Assembly: GCA_002726335.1 (NCBI GenBank)
Contig: PBSR01000082.1
Span: 1-9,213, forward strand
Direction: 5' to 3'
DNA: 9,213 nucleotides
Origin: Gemmatimonadaceae bacterium
GTDB lineage: Bacteria > Latescibacterota > UBA2968 > UBA8231
How positions within the stretch are numbered: the first letter of the stretch is position 1; each line of letters starts with the position of its first letter. The notes under the pieces are model-generated. The model was not told the DNA's origin, ran no database searches, and saw only the letters and a list, made by a program, of their open reading frames with translations. A program made the position numbers and the translations under genes. Positions 1 through 6,688 of this stretch are shown one piece after another.

Positions 1-96
1 GAGGTCGTATTTCTCGGGGGACTGGCGCATCTGCAGGTACGCGGAACTACCGACAATGCCTGAGATGCCGGTGATCATGACCTTCTTCGGTGCCAT
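1..96 (-). CDS. NAD-dependent epimerase/dehydratase (SDR), N-terminal part only
   Basis: Only the first 32 codons are inside the window; the gene continues past the left edge. The protein begins MAPKKVMITGISGIVGSSAY, a first beta strand followed by the Rossmann dinucleotide-binding glycine motif GISGIVG of extended short-chain dehydrogenases. It would be a cytoplasmic NAD(P)-dependent sugar-nucleotide or sugar epimerase, dehydratase or dehydrogenase; the substrate cannot be told from this fragment. It is the last visible gene of the amidase-sulfatase operon. Two in-frame ATGs exist. The one at 105 overlaps the sulfatase stop (ATGA) but has the AGAAGGG sequence directly against it. The one at 96 has that same purine-rich site about 9 nt upstream, so 96 is preferred. 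Family assignment is firm, function is open. Confidence 0.8.
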   Translation of the reverse strand, partial: MAPKKVMITGISGIVGSSAYLQMRQSPEKYDL

Positions 97-101
97 CTGA
101 C

Positions 102-1481
102 TCATCCCTTCTGTTGCCATTGGTTCCAGGAGGTTTGACCGAAAGCTGCGGCCAACGCCTGTGGGTCGAGGGTCTCTTCCAGGCGTTGCCGCAGCCAGGT
201 GTGGTGCTCGGCGGCTGTCTCTCGAAAGCCTGGATCATCGACCCGGTTGGTCATCTCGTACGGGTCTGCCTCCAGATCGAACAGCTGCCACGGGTGCGCC
301 CCGTTCTTGTCACCCTTCACCGTGTACTTGTAGCGCCGTGAACGAAAGCCGCGCCAGACCTCGTCGTAGAAGGGCAGTCCCTGGCGCAGTTCGGCGACGA
401 ACTCCAGCAATACTCCGGGGCGGTCCAGGGTCTCCCGATTGCCAGCGACGAGACCGCTGAGATCAACTCCCGGCATCGGATCCTGTGGCCGCAGTCCCGC
501 CAGCCCGAGGAAGGTGGGGAAGAGGTCTTCGGTACACGTCGGCTCCTCCCGCACGGTGCCGGCCCGCTCCGGCTGCCGCGGGTCAAATACGACCAGCGGG
601 ATCCCCACCGACTCTTCATAGGGTCGTTGCTTGCTGACCAGCCCGTGCGCGCCCAGCAGCTCTCCGTGATCCGACAGGAATACGAGGATCGTATCCTGAT
701 CCATTCCCTCATCGATCAGGAACTTTCGCAGTCTGCCCACATTGTTGTCGAGATTCTCGACCATGGCGTAGTAGGTCCGCCGTTGGGCGATTAGTCGGGC
801 CCGGGCTTCGTCAGAATCGGCGTGGAAGCTCGGGGGCAGCTGTATGTCGCGATCGACCCAGGCGGCCGCCAGATCGACGGGCGCCTCGTAGGGAGGATGC
901 GGTGGCTCCACGGAGAGCAGCAGGTGGAATGGCTTCGACCTGTCGCGGCCGCCACGCAGGTGATTCATGGCCAGGTCGAAGAGCCCGTCCGTCTGGTACC
1001 CCTCGATCCGCCTCGGGGTGGGGTCGTCGTCCTCGAAGTACCAGGTATCGTAGGGGCCGTTGCGTAGCTCGAAGCCAAGCCACTTCTGCCAGCGGCCCTG
1101 GTACGGACGTCGAACGGGGGTGCGGTTGGTCTGCTCCGCTGACCCCATGCGACCGTGGCCGCCGTCGAGGTGCCACTTGCCGACATAGATGGTTTCGTAC
1201 CCCGCCTCGTTGAATTCATCGGCCAGGGTGCGTTCGGCGGGGGACATGCGCCACTCGATTCCGGGAACCAGTCGTGTGTGAGCGTACTGGCCCGTCATCA
1301 TGGTGAAACGGAAAGGCACACAGATCGGGTACGTGGAACAGGCATTGGCAAAGCGCACGCCGTCGGCAGCCAGGCCATCGATCTGCGGGGTGACGGCATC
1401 GCCGTCGCCGTAGCAGCCGAGGGCCTGCCGACGCAGCTGATCGCAGAGGATGACGATCACATTGGGGGTAGACTGGCTCAC
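102..1481 (-). CDS. Type I (formylglycine-dependent) sulfatase
   Basis: Predicted 459-residue arylsulfatase-type hydrolase that cleaves sulfate esters, probably from a carbohydrate or aromatic compound. Visible family signatures: metal-binding D14 in CDQLRRQALGCYG; the C54-V-P-F-R58 core, whose Cys is normally oxidised to formylglycine; GKWHL with K102 and H104; H195 in EPPHPPY; and SDHGELLGAHGLVSK, giving D271, H272, H279 and K284. The chosen start is GTG at 1481, 7 nt after the amidase stop, with GGAGG in the amidase end about 12 nt upstream. The frame is open further upstream, but that extension lies over amidase codons and reads as shadow. With this start there is no signal peptide, so the enzyme appears cytoplasmic, unlike many exported sulfatases. 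No formylglycine-generating enzyme is seen in the window. It is co-oriented with the amidase and an epimerase. Exact substrate unknown. Confidence 0.93.
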   Translation of the reverse strand: MSQSTPNVIVILCDQLRRQALGCYGDGDAVTPQIDGLAADGVRFANACSTYPICVPFRFTMMTGQYAHTRLVPGIEWRMSPAERTLADEFNEAGYETIYVGKWHLDGGHGRMGSAEQTNRTPVRRPYQGRWQKWLGFELRNGPYDTWYFEDDDPTPRRIEGYQTDGLFDLAMNHLRGGRDRSKPFHLLLSVEPPHPPYEAPVDLAAAWVDRDIQLPPSFHADSDEARARLIAQRRTYYAMVENLDNNVGRLRKFLIDEGMDQDTILVFLSDHGELLGAHGLVSKQRPYEESVGIPLVVFDPRQPERAGTVREEPTCTEDLFPTFLGLAGLRPQDPMPGVDLSGLVAGNRETLDRPGVLLEFVAELRQGLPFYDEVWRGFRSRRYKYTVKGDKNGAHPWQLFDLEADPYEMTNRVDDPGFRETAAEHHTWLRQRLEETLDPQALAAAFGQTSWNQWQQKG

Positions 1482-1488
1482 GTGTCGG

Positions 1489-2946
1489 TCAAGCCTCCGA
1501 TGCCGTCGGTCGTGGCAGCGGCCCCACGAGCTGTGTGAGGCGCTCAACGAAGCGCAGCAGCTCCATGTCTCCCCAGCGTCGACCCACGACCTGCACACCC
1601 ACGGGAAGACCGTCATCGGCCAGTCCCACCGGGCAGGTCACGACGGGGTGGCCGGTCAGGTTGGTCGGTGTCGTGTATCCGAGTCCGACCGTCCAATAGG
1701 TCTCCAGCCGACCGTCGACCGGGATGGGTTCACCCGTGGGCCAGTGTTCGATGGCGGTGGTCATGGCCGTGGGCATGAGCAGCACGTCCACCTCCTCGAG
1801 CAGGCGATCAAGTGAGTTGGAAAAAGCGTCCCGTCGGTCCAGCGTCTGGCCGAAGGCGCGGTTGTCCGCATCCAGGCCACGATGGGCACCCCGCAGCAAG
1901 GCGTCCTCTGAGTCCGCCTCGATGCGCAGCTGCTGCCGGAAGGTTTCCCGTGTGTGGGTATCCATGCCGGAGCCGATCTCGGCGTATCCCAGTTCGGCCC
2001 AGGTCTCCATGAGTGGCGCGAACGCCCAGCTCTCGGGCAGGGACTGGCGGACGAAGCAGCCCGCCTCGGCCAGCACGGCGGTGAGCGTCTCCATGGATGC
2101 GGTGATGTCGGAGGAAGTCCTGGCGCCGGGGATTTCTGGAAACCAGGCGACGGAGTAGGAGGACAGCGGCCGCATGGGTGGCGCCACCAGCGGCACGGGA
2201 GGGACTTCGTACACCTTGCCATCCGGTCCTGCCAACAGTCGCAGCGCCAGCGCCAGATCCTCGGCCGAACGCGCGATGGGTCCGGGCTGGGACATGTGCC
2301 GGATCGTGCGCGGTGGCGTTGAACTGCCGGGGACGAGAAACTCGGTGGGTTTCATGCTGAAGACACCACAATAGTGGGCGGGTACGCGGATGGAGCCGGC
2401 GAAATCGCCGCCGAGCTCCAGGGGAACCATGCCCGCTGCCACCGCAGCCGCGCTGCCGCCGGAGGATCCACCGGGAGTGCGGCCGAGATCCCAGGGGTTG
2501 TTGGTGCGGCCGAACAGCTCGTTGTCGCACTGGTAGTTGAGACCGAGGGGCGGCATGTTCGTCTTGCCGAGGAGAATGGCGCCCGCAGCCAGCAGCCTGG
2601 CCACGACGGTGGCGTCCTCGTCGGGCACGTTGTCGGCGAAGGGTGTGTGCCCCGAGGTCGTGCGGAGGCCCGCGGTGGCGTAGTGATCCTTCACCGTGAT
2701 GGGCACCCCATGAAGGGGGCCCCACAGTTCGCCTGTTTGCAGTGCCGCGTCGGCGCGGCGAGCGCGATCCAGAGCTTGTTCAGCGCAGAGGGTCACCACC
2801 GCATTGAGGGTGCCATTCGTCGCCTCGATTCTGGCGAGATGGGCCTCAACTACCTCTACTGCGGTGACCTCTCGACGTCGGATCGCTCCGGCCAGGTCTG
2901 TTGCCGTGCGGTATATCAGGGAAGGCTCCTGCCCGTCAGGCGTCAT
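1489..2946 (-). CDS. Amidase-signature family hydrolase
   Basis: A 485-residue protein of the amidase-signature (GatA/FAAH-type) family, which hydrolyses carboxamides through a Ser-cisSer-Lys triad. The triad can be placed: K86 in GVPITVKD, the glycine-serine loop GGSSGGS at 159-165 supplying the cis-Ser, and nucleophile S185 in GGDFAGSIRVPA. The length is normal for a stand-alone family member. GatA proper would be expected with gatB/gatC, which are absent here, so a metabolic amidase is more likely than the tRNA amidotransferase subunit. The ATG at 2946 has no good Shine-Dalgarno of its own but overlaps the stop of an upstream 31-residue ORF (ATGA), which supports this start through translational coupling. 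The sulfatase follows 7 nt downstream. Substrate unknown; pairing with a sulfatase suggests a sulfated amide or an N-acyl amino sugar derivative, which is inference. Confidence 0.93.
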   Translation of the reverse strand: MTPDGQEPSLIYRTATDLAGAIRRREVTAVEVVEAHLARIEATNGTLNAVVTLCAEQALDRARRADAALQTGELWGPLHGVPITVKDHYATAGLRTTSGHTPFADNVPDEDATVVARLLAAGAILLGKTNMPPLGLNYQCDNELFGRTNNPWDLGRTPGGSSGGSAAAVAAGMVPLELGGDFAGSIRVPAHYCGVFSMKPTEFLVPGSSTPPRTIRHMSQPGPIARSAEDLALALRLLAGPDGKVYEVPPVPLVAPPMRPLSSYSVAWFPEIPGARTSSDITASMETLTAVLAEAGCFVRQSLPESWAFAPLMETWAELGYAEIGSGMDTHTRETFRQQLRIEADSEDALLRGAHRGLDADNRAFGQTLDRRDAFSNSLDRLLEEVDVLLMPTAMTTAIEHWPTGEPIPVDGRLETYWTVGLGYTTPTNLTGHPVVTCPVGLADDGLPVGVQVVGRRWGDMELLRFVERLTQLVGPLPRPTASEA

Positions 2947-3038
2947 TCTACAGTATCAGGGATGTTCGGACCAAGCACACGCGGCGCGACAACCACCCCT
3001 CCGCGATAGGATTCGTGCTTGCCTTGGTCCAGCGCCAT
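2943..3038 (-). CDS. Small 31-residue leader ORF coupled to the amidase gene
   Basis: A short reading frame on the minus strand starts at ATG 3038 (MALDQGKHESYRGG...) and ends with TGA at 2945-2943. GAAAGG at 3049-3044 lies 5 nt before the ATG and is the best ribosome binding site at the front of this operon. The stop overlaps the amidase ATG in the sequence ATGA, the same 4-nt coupling used between the epimerase and enolase genes of the next operon. I do not recognise the protein. It has no membrane segment or cysteines; it is hydrophilic at its N-terminus, with a short VVVAP stretch in the middle. It may be a true small protein, a translated leader that sets amidase expression, or the remnant of a longer gene. 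An inverted repeat lies inside it. Translation signals are clear; function is unknown. Confidence 0.55.
   Translation of the reverse strand: MALDQGKHESYRGGVVVAPRVLGPNIPDTVE
2968..3030. repeat. Interrupted inverted repeat inside the amidase leader ORF
   Basis: The arm ggaccaagcac at 2968-2978 is complementary to gtg...cttggtcc at 3015-3017 and 3023-3030, giving 11 pairs with a 5-nt bulge (3018-3022) and a 36-nt loop. The outer 8 bp are perfect. In the minus-strand transcript this would fold within the 31-codon leader ORF, so ribosome movement through the leader could melt it. It could equally be a protein-binding site in the space between divergent transcription units. Pairing is seen directly; the role is inferred. 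Confidence 0.4.
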
Positions 3039-3094
3039 GATCACCTTTCGTCAGGCGGACAGAAATCCGTTCCCCTTCGTGATCGGAAGAAGGA

Positions 3095-3322
3095 ATGCCT
3101 CCAACCAGCCTGGTGGAGCTACTCAAACTGCCGGCCCAGGAGCGAGCCGAACTCGCATTCGCTCTGTGGGATAGTCTCAGCGATGCTCAGCGCGAAACCG
3201 AGTTATCGCTGACTCCTGACCAAGAGGCCGAGTTGGACCGCCGATGGGCAGATCACATAGAGAACCCGGACGCGGCTATCCCTTGGGATGAAATACGAAG
3301 TCGACTGCAGGGCACTCTCTGA
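3095..3322 (+). CDS. Antitoxin of a ParE/RelE-type module (addiction module component)
   Basis: A 75-residue acidic protein with the typical helical N-terminus of the putative addiction module component family (TIGR02574/PF09720-like): LLKLPAQERAELAFALWDSL, followed by a charged C-terminal half ending in WDEIRSRL. Such proteins bind and neutralise the toxin encoded next to them, and usually help repress their own promoter. GGAAG at 3085-3089 lies 5 nt before the ATG. The stop is followed 2 nt later by the toxin start, so the two are co-transcribed. The gene is divergent from the amidase operon and antisense to readthrough from the enolase operon. Family is recognised from sequence pattern; neutralisation is inferred from the pairing. 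Confidence 0.85.
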   Translation: MPPTSLVELLKLPAQERAELAFALWDSLSDAQRETELSLTPDQEAELDRRWADHIENPDAAIPWDEIRSRLQGTL

Positions 3323-3324
3323 GC

Positions 3325-3618
3325 TTGCCCCCAGTTGTCCTCCGCCCGCAGGCCGAGCAGGATATCATCCAAGCGCAGCGTTGGTACGAGGCCCGAAGCC
3401 CGGGTCTCGGGCTGGCGTTCGTTTCGGCTGTCGACGATACCATCCAACGCATTCTGAATCAACCACTCGCTTTCCCTGAAGTCCACGGACCCACGCGACG
3501 GGCGATCATTCGACGATTCCCGTACGGCGTCTATTTCAGAGAGTTGCCGGAACACATCGTCGTGCTCGCAGTGATGCATGGCAGCCGACACCCACGGCGG
3601 TGGCAGGCAAGACACTAG
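3325..3618 (+). CDS. ParE/RelE-superfamily toxin
   Basis: A 97-residue basic protein starting at TTG 3325 (there is no ATG near the expected N-terminus; AGGG lies about 12 nt upstream). It shows the ParE/RelE fold pattern: an N-terminal strand and helix LRPQAEQDIIQAQRWYEARSPGLG, a middle helix with a basic region, then RRAIIRRFPYGVYFRE and the terminal strand IVVLAVMHGSRHPRRW. Members of this family either cleave mRNA on the ribosome (RelE) or poison gyrase (ParE); the sequence alone does not decide which. It follows the antitoxin by 2 nt. The antitoxin-first order and similar sizes are standard for these modules. Its TAG is 2 nt from the stop of the converging enolase-superfamily gene. Confidence 0.87.
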   Translation: MPPVVLRPQAEQDIIQAQRWYEARSPGLGLAFVSAVDDTIQRILNQPLAFPEVHGPTRRAIIRRFPYGVYFRELPEHIVVLAVMHGSRHPRRWQARH

Positions 3619-3620
3619 CT

Positions 3621-4838
3621 TCAGATCGTCTCCAGCCGCGGCCCATCGGCCAGATCGTCCCACCGCTTCGTCCACTCCGGCGTACCGTCCTCCTCCCAGA
3701 GCTCGAGGCGGATGCCACGCACGTTGCCTTCGGGGAACCCGGTCAGCCGGTCGACGCCGGGCCAGCCCTGCAGAGCGAAGCGACCACCCAGGGGCATGTG
3801 CAATTCGCTGATGATTCTGGGTACGACGGTCTTGGGGGCCTGACGCAGCCGCTCCAGCTCCTTCTCATCGACGTCGACACCCAGGCCGGGACCGTCGGGT
3901 ACGGGAGAGCTGCCTTCGGCGACTTCGAAGCGGCCGCCCGTGACGTCTTCATCGTACTGATCGTCCAGGTTGGTCATGTGCGACACGTGGGGGAGGGTGG
4001 CACCCAGGTGCAGGCCGAGAGCTTTGCTGAGGGTGCCGCCGGTGAGTTGAATGACGGTGGACAGGTTGGCTTCGGCGCAGGCATGGCCGCGTCGGATCGA
4101 CAGGGGAATCCCGTTCTCGCCGATCATGTAGAGGTCGGCGCTGCCGATGCGGATCTCCGGGCCGCCCCCGAGCTGGGGTACGTGCATCAGCAGGGGCAGG
4201 CTCGTCTTCTCACGCAACTGCCGCCAGCCCTCCACGTCACGCCAGTTGAGGGGGTCTTCGAGGACGGCGACCACGGGATAGGTCTCGATCTCGGCGACGA
4301 GGCGCATGATGTCGGTGGGCGTGCGGTTGTGGTTGAAGTCCCAGTGAAATCTGAAACCGGCGGGCGCCACATCCTGCACGGCCTGGGTCGACTCGACGAC
4401 GCAGTAGTAGGCGCAGGAGTGTGACTTGAACGTCATGTAGCCCTCGCCGACGGCACGCTGCACCTCGGCTGCCAGATCTTCCGGTGACGCCGGCCGGGTC
4501 CAGGCGGCGACAGGCACGCGGTCCCGGTACTTGCGGCCCATCAGCTGCCAGGCAGGGACCTCGAGGCTCTTGCCCACCGCATCATACAGAGCGCCGTGAA
4601 GACCGGTGGGGTGGTCGGTGTGCAGGTGCGGCATGGGACTGGTGCCGACGAGGGAGTCCACGACCTTGTCGCTGAGCTCGGTATGGCCGCGGGTGTCCCC
4701 CCAGCCAACGACGCCGTTGTCCAGCGTCACCTTGTAGATGGTCTGGGTGTCGATGCCGCTGAAACGCGGCTTCTGATCGGCATTGCGGGCGCACAGCTTC
4801 GGGTTGATCTGGATGGCCTCGACGTCCGTGATCTTCAT
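3621..4838 (-). CDS. Enolase-superfamily (mandelate racemase/muconate lactonizing-like) protein with unusual active site
   Basis: A 405-residue member of the enolase superfamily, starting MKITDVEAIQI at ATG 4838. The usual parts are visible: N-terminal capping domain with GVVGWGDTRGH; KSH (K138, H140) at the barrel-strand-2 position; D167 and N169 in WDFNHN; E194 in AVLEDPLNW; and the near-terminal PDGPGLGVDVDEKEL. These proteins abstract a proton alpha to a carboxylate, and many are sugar-acid dehydratases. By eye the third metal-ligand position holds H219 (PLLMHV) instead of Glu. The catalytic Asp-His dyad positions hold E241 (MIGEN) and Q264 (VIQLTGG). About 75 residues follow the normal C-terminus, with LELWEEDG and WTKRWDDL. 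The start overlaps the epimerase stop (ATGA), with GGAG about 7 nt before it. It is the last gene of the dioxygenase-epimerase operon. Superfamily is sure; reaction is open. Confidence 0.88.
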   Translation of the reverse strand: MKITDVEAIQINPKLCARNADQKPRFSGIDTQTIYKVTLDNGVVGWGDTRGHTELSDKVVDSLVGTSPMPHLHTDHPTGLHGALYDAVGKSLEVPAWQLMGRKYRDRVPVAAWTRPASPEDLAAEVQRAVGEGYMTFKSHSCAYYCVVESTQAVQDVAPAGFRFHWDFNHNRTPTDIMRLVAEIETYPVVAVLEDPLNWRDVEGWRQLREKTSLPLLMHVPQLGGGPEIRIGSADLYMIGENGIPLSIRRGHACAEANLSTVIQLTGGTLSKALGLHLGATLPHVSHMTNLDDQYDEDVTGGRFEVAEGSSPVPDGPGLGVDVDEKELERLRQAPKTVVPRIISELHMPLGGRFALQGWPGVDRLTGFPEGNVRGIRLELWEEDGTPEWTKRWDDLADGPRLETI

Positions 4839-5791
4839 GTGAGCTCTCCGGTTTCCAGCAGGTGTTCGACACATTCGCGATAGATCTGCTCCGTCGTGTA
4901 GCGCGGGGCATATCCGAGCAGACGCTGGCCCTTGGTGATACTGGAACAGGGCGAGTGCACGACGTGGGATTCGATGACGCCGAAGGAGTCGTCGCCGACG
5001 ATGCCGCACAACTCGGCCAACGGGACAAATTCGAGGACCGCCTCCCGACCGAAGAGGGAAGCGACGTACCGGCAGCACCCGAGCAGGGACATGGCGTAGG
5101 GGGCCACGGCGCTGAAGGATTCACCTAGGGCGCTGCCGCGCTGTTCCAGGCTGAGCTGGAAGAGCTGGGCCACGTCATCGGCGTGGACATGGTGCAGGGT
5201 AGCAAGACCGAGATCGGGCAGCGTGACCGCTTCTCCCCGCGCCAGTCGCTGGTAGACCCCGACACCATCACGACTGCCCTGCGGGTCGATGGGCAACCAG
5301 CGGCGTCCACAGATGTGTCCTGGATGGATCACCGTATAAGGGAAGCCATCACGACACCACGCCATGTGGAGATCGGCTTCGATCCGGGCCTTGTCGATGC
5401 CGTACTGCGTCGTCGGGCACCGGGGGAAGTGTTCTTCGTAGGGTGCCCGTTCGGTGGGGCCATAGGACCAGATCGTACCGCAGTGCAGGAAGTGTTCGAT
5501 GCGCCCGGCGAAGGCATCCATCATGAGGCGGTTCTGCTCCGGGCGGAAGGCGATGAGATCCATGACGGCGTCCGTCTCAAGGCCAGTCATGCGATCGGCC
5601 CATGTCCCGGCCTCCTCCTCGGCGACGCGATCGGCCACCTCCCATTTCACCTGGCTCCAGGCGAGTCGCTCGTCGGTGTACTGTGGCCGGGGTGTGCGGG
5701 CGACGACGGTGACATCGTGGCCGGCCAGCACGAGACGGGGCACCAGGTAGCTGCCGATGTGGCCGGTGCCGCCGATGACGAGGACGCGCAT
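4835..5791 (-). CDS. NAD(P)-dependent epimerase/dehydratase family protein
   Basis: A 318-residue extended short-chain dehydrogenase. The N-terminal cofactor motif is GGTGHIG (residues 7-13) after MRVLVI. The catalytic pair is Y130 and K134 in YGIDK. The usual Ser/Thr region is HCGTIWSYG near 103-111, with T106 the likely third residue. An arginine (R32) after the second strand would favour NADP over NAD. Later motifs TVIHPGHICG and HHVHADDVAQLF match the substrate-binding half of sugar epimerases. Expected role is NAD(P)-dependent redox or epimerisation of a sugar-like substrate in the cytoplasm. It starts 7 nt after the dioxygenase stop and ends overlapping the enolase-superfamily start by 4 nt, so the three are probably translated as a unit. 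It is distinct from the epimerase at the left edge, which has a different glycine motif. Confidence 0.9.
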   Translation of the reverse strand: MRVLVIGGTGHIGSYLVPRLVLAGHDVTVVARTPRPQYTDERLAWSQVKWEVADRVAEEEAGTWADRMTGLETDAVMDLIAFRPEQNRLMMDAFAGRIEHFLHCGTIWSYGPTERAPYEEHFPRCPTTQYGIDKARIEADLHMAWCRDGFPYTVIHPGHICGRRWLPIDPQGSRDGVGVYQRLARGEAVTLPDLGLATLHHVHADDVAQLFQLSLEQRGSALGESFSAVAPYAMSLLGCCRYVASLFGREAVLEFVPLAELCGIVGDDSFGVIESHVVHSPCSSITKGQRLLGYAPRYTTEQIYRECVEHLLETGELT

Positions 5792-5798
5792 AGGGATC

Positions 5799-6569
5799 TC
5801 AGCCGGCGCGCAGCAGAGGCCGGGCGAAGGAGACGGGCAGGTCGCCGTGAATGTTGCGCGTACCCGGCGTCATAAAATGGATGGCGAAGGCGCGGCGCTG
5901 GCGGTCGGACCGGTTGGGCGGTGTGGTGTGCAAGGTCTGGCAATGATGGAACATGGCGCCTCCGGCGGGCAGGTCGACGACGACGGGATCGACTGTACTG
6001 ACAGCACCGGACGCGTCGAGCAGGACGTCGCCGCGCTCGTGATCGTGAGCTGTCAGGTGCGACCCGGGACTCATATGCATGGCGCCGTTGTCGGCATCCA
6101 CGTCATCGAGGGTGAGCCAGCAACTGACCAGGCTGGCGGGAATACACCTCCAGTAGCCGTTGTCCTGGTGCCAGTGAACGGGTCCGCCGTGGTGGGCCGG
6201 CTTGAAGAGAGCCTGGTCGTGGAACAGCTGGATGTTCGGGCCGATGAGATCCTCGACGATATCGAGGATGGGGTCACTGTAGAGCAACCGACGGAAGGAG
6301 AGGCTTCGTTCGCAGCATTGCATGATCTGCAACATCTCTTCGGCGGCGCCCTCGTCGTGACGTTGGGCAGCGCCGCTATCAGCGGCCAGGTTGCGGTAAC
6401 GGTTGTCGCGGCGGGCCTCGTCGAAGAGCCGGTCGTACTCGGAGCGCAGTTCCCCGAGCACACTGGCTTCCAGCAGCTTGCCGATGACGATGAAGCCGTC
6501 GCGGTGGAAGCTGTCGATCTGGCCCGGCGTCAGGGAGCGGTTGGGATTTTCGGTTGCCGTCTCTGCCAT
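5799..6569 (-). CDS. Phytanoyl-CoA dioxygenase (PhyH)-like Fe(II)/2-oxoglutarate oxygenase
   Basis: A 256-residue non-haem iron oxygenase of the PhyH family. The start of the fold is seen in LTPGQIDSFHRDGFIVI (13-29). The iron site is H134-x-D136 in VHWHQDNGYW plus distal H214 in QTLHTTPPNRS. A 2-oxoglutarate-binding arginine follows in DRQRRAFAIHF (R225 or R226). DADNGAMHMSPGSH (158-171) is the conserved loop between them. Such enzymes hydroxylate or oxidatively demethylate small molecules using O2 and 2-oxoglutarate; only some act on CoA esters, so the substrate here is unknown. It is the first gene of the operon with the epimerase and enolase-superfamily genes. The ATG at 6569 has no clear ribosome binding site. 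The leader carries paired repeats that could be operator sites. Confidence 0.9.
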   Translation of the reverse strand: MAETATENPNRSLTPGQIDSFHRDGFIVIGKLLEASVLGELRSEYDRLFDEARRDNRYRNLAADSGAAQRHDEGAAEEMLQIMQCCERSLSFRRLLYSDPILDIVEDLIGPNIQLFHDQALFKPAHHGGPVHWHQDNGYWRCIPASLVSCWLTLDDVDADNGAMHMSPGSHLTAHDHERGDVLLDASGAVSTVDPVVVDLPAGGAMFHHCQTLHTTPPNRSDRQRRAFAIHFMTPGTRNIHGDLPVSFARPLLRAG

Positions 6570-6601
6570 AGTGGAGGCGGAAGATAGTCAAGATCGGGAT
6601 C

Positions 6602-6622
6602 TCTGGTAACCTTCTGGTAACC
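6602..6622. promoter_or_regulatory. Two direct copies of TCTGGTAACC, 11 bp apart, in the dioxygenase leader
   Basis: Identical decamers lie at 6602-6611 and 6613-6622, starting 33 bp upstream of the dioxygenase ATG. The 11-bp period is about one helical turn, so two protein subunits could bind the same face. Each copy contains GGTAACC, itself nearly palindromic. No promoter elements could be assigned with confidence. Confidence 0.4.
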
Positions 6623-6688
6623 CAGGTGTCGAGTTGGGGGATCCGCCGTATTTCTACCCGAGCTTGCCCGTCGGCTCCCACCGCATCG

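Noticed and set aside
1482..1616. Longer sulfatase N-terminus starting at ATG 1616
   Set aside because: The extra 45 residues are the out-of-frame complement of the amidase 3' end, rich in Arg/His/Ser/Cys with no signal peptide pattern. The GTG at 1481 directly precedes the conserved first strand.
1724..3009. Several long ORFs antisense to or out of frame with the amidase
   Set aside because: Low-complexity Arg/Gly/Ala/His translations without domains; the amidase frame alone shows family motifs.
3000..3094. Promoter for the toxin-antitoxin pair
   Set aside because: Candidate -35 and -10 boxes here do not have acceptable spacing, so none is reported.
3600..4424. Long plus-strand ORF opposite the enolase-superfamily gene
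   Set aside because: It is the antisense shadow of a well-supported gene, common in GC-rich coding sequence, and has no conserved motif of its own.
4839..5078. Longer enolase-superfamily N-terminus starting at ATG 5078
   Set aside because: The extension is Arg-rich shadow of the epimerase gene. The ATG at 4838 overlaps the epimerase stop, has GGAG before it and begins the normal capping domain.
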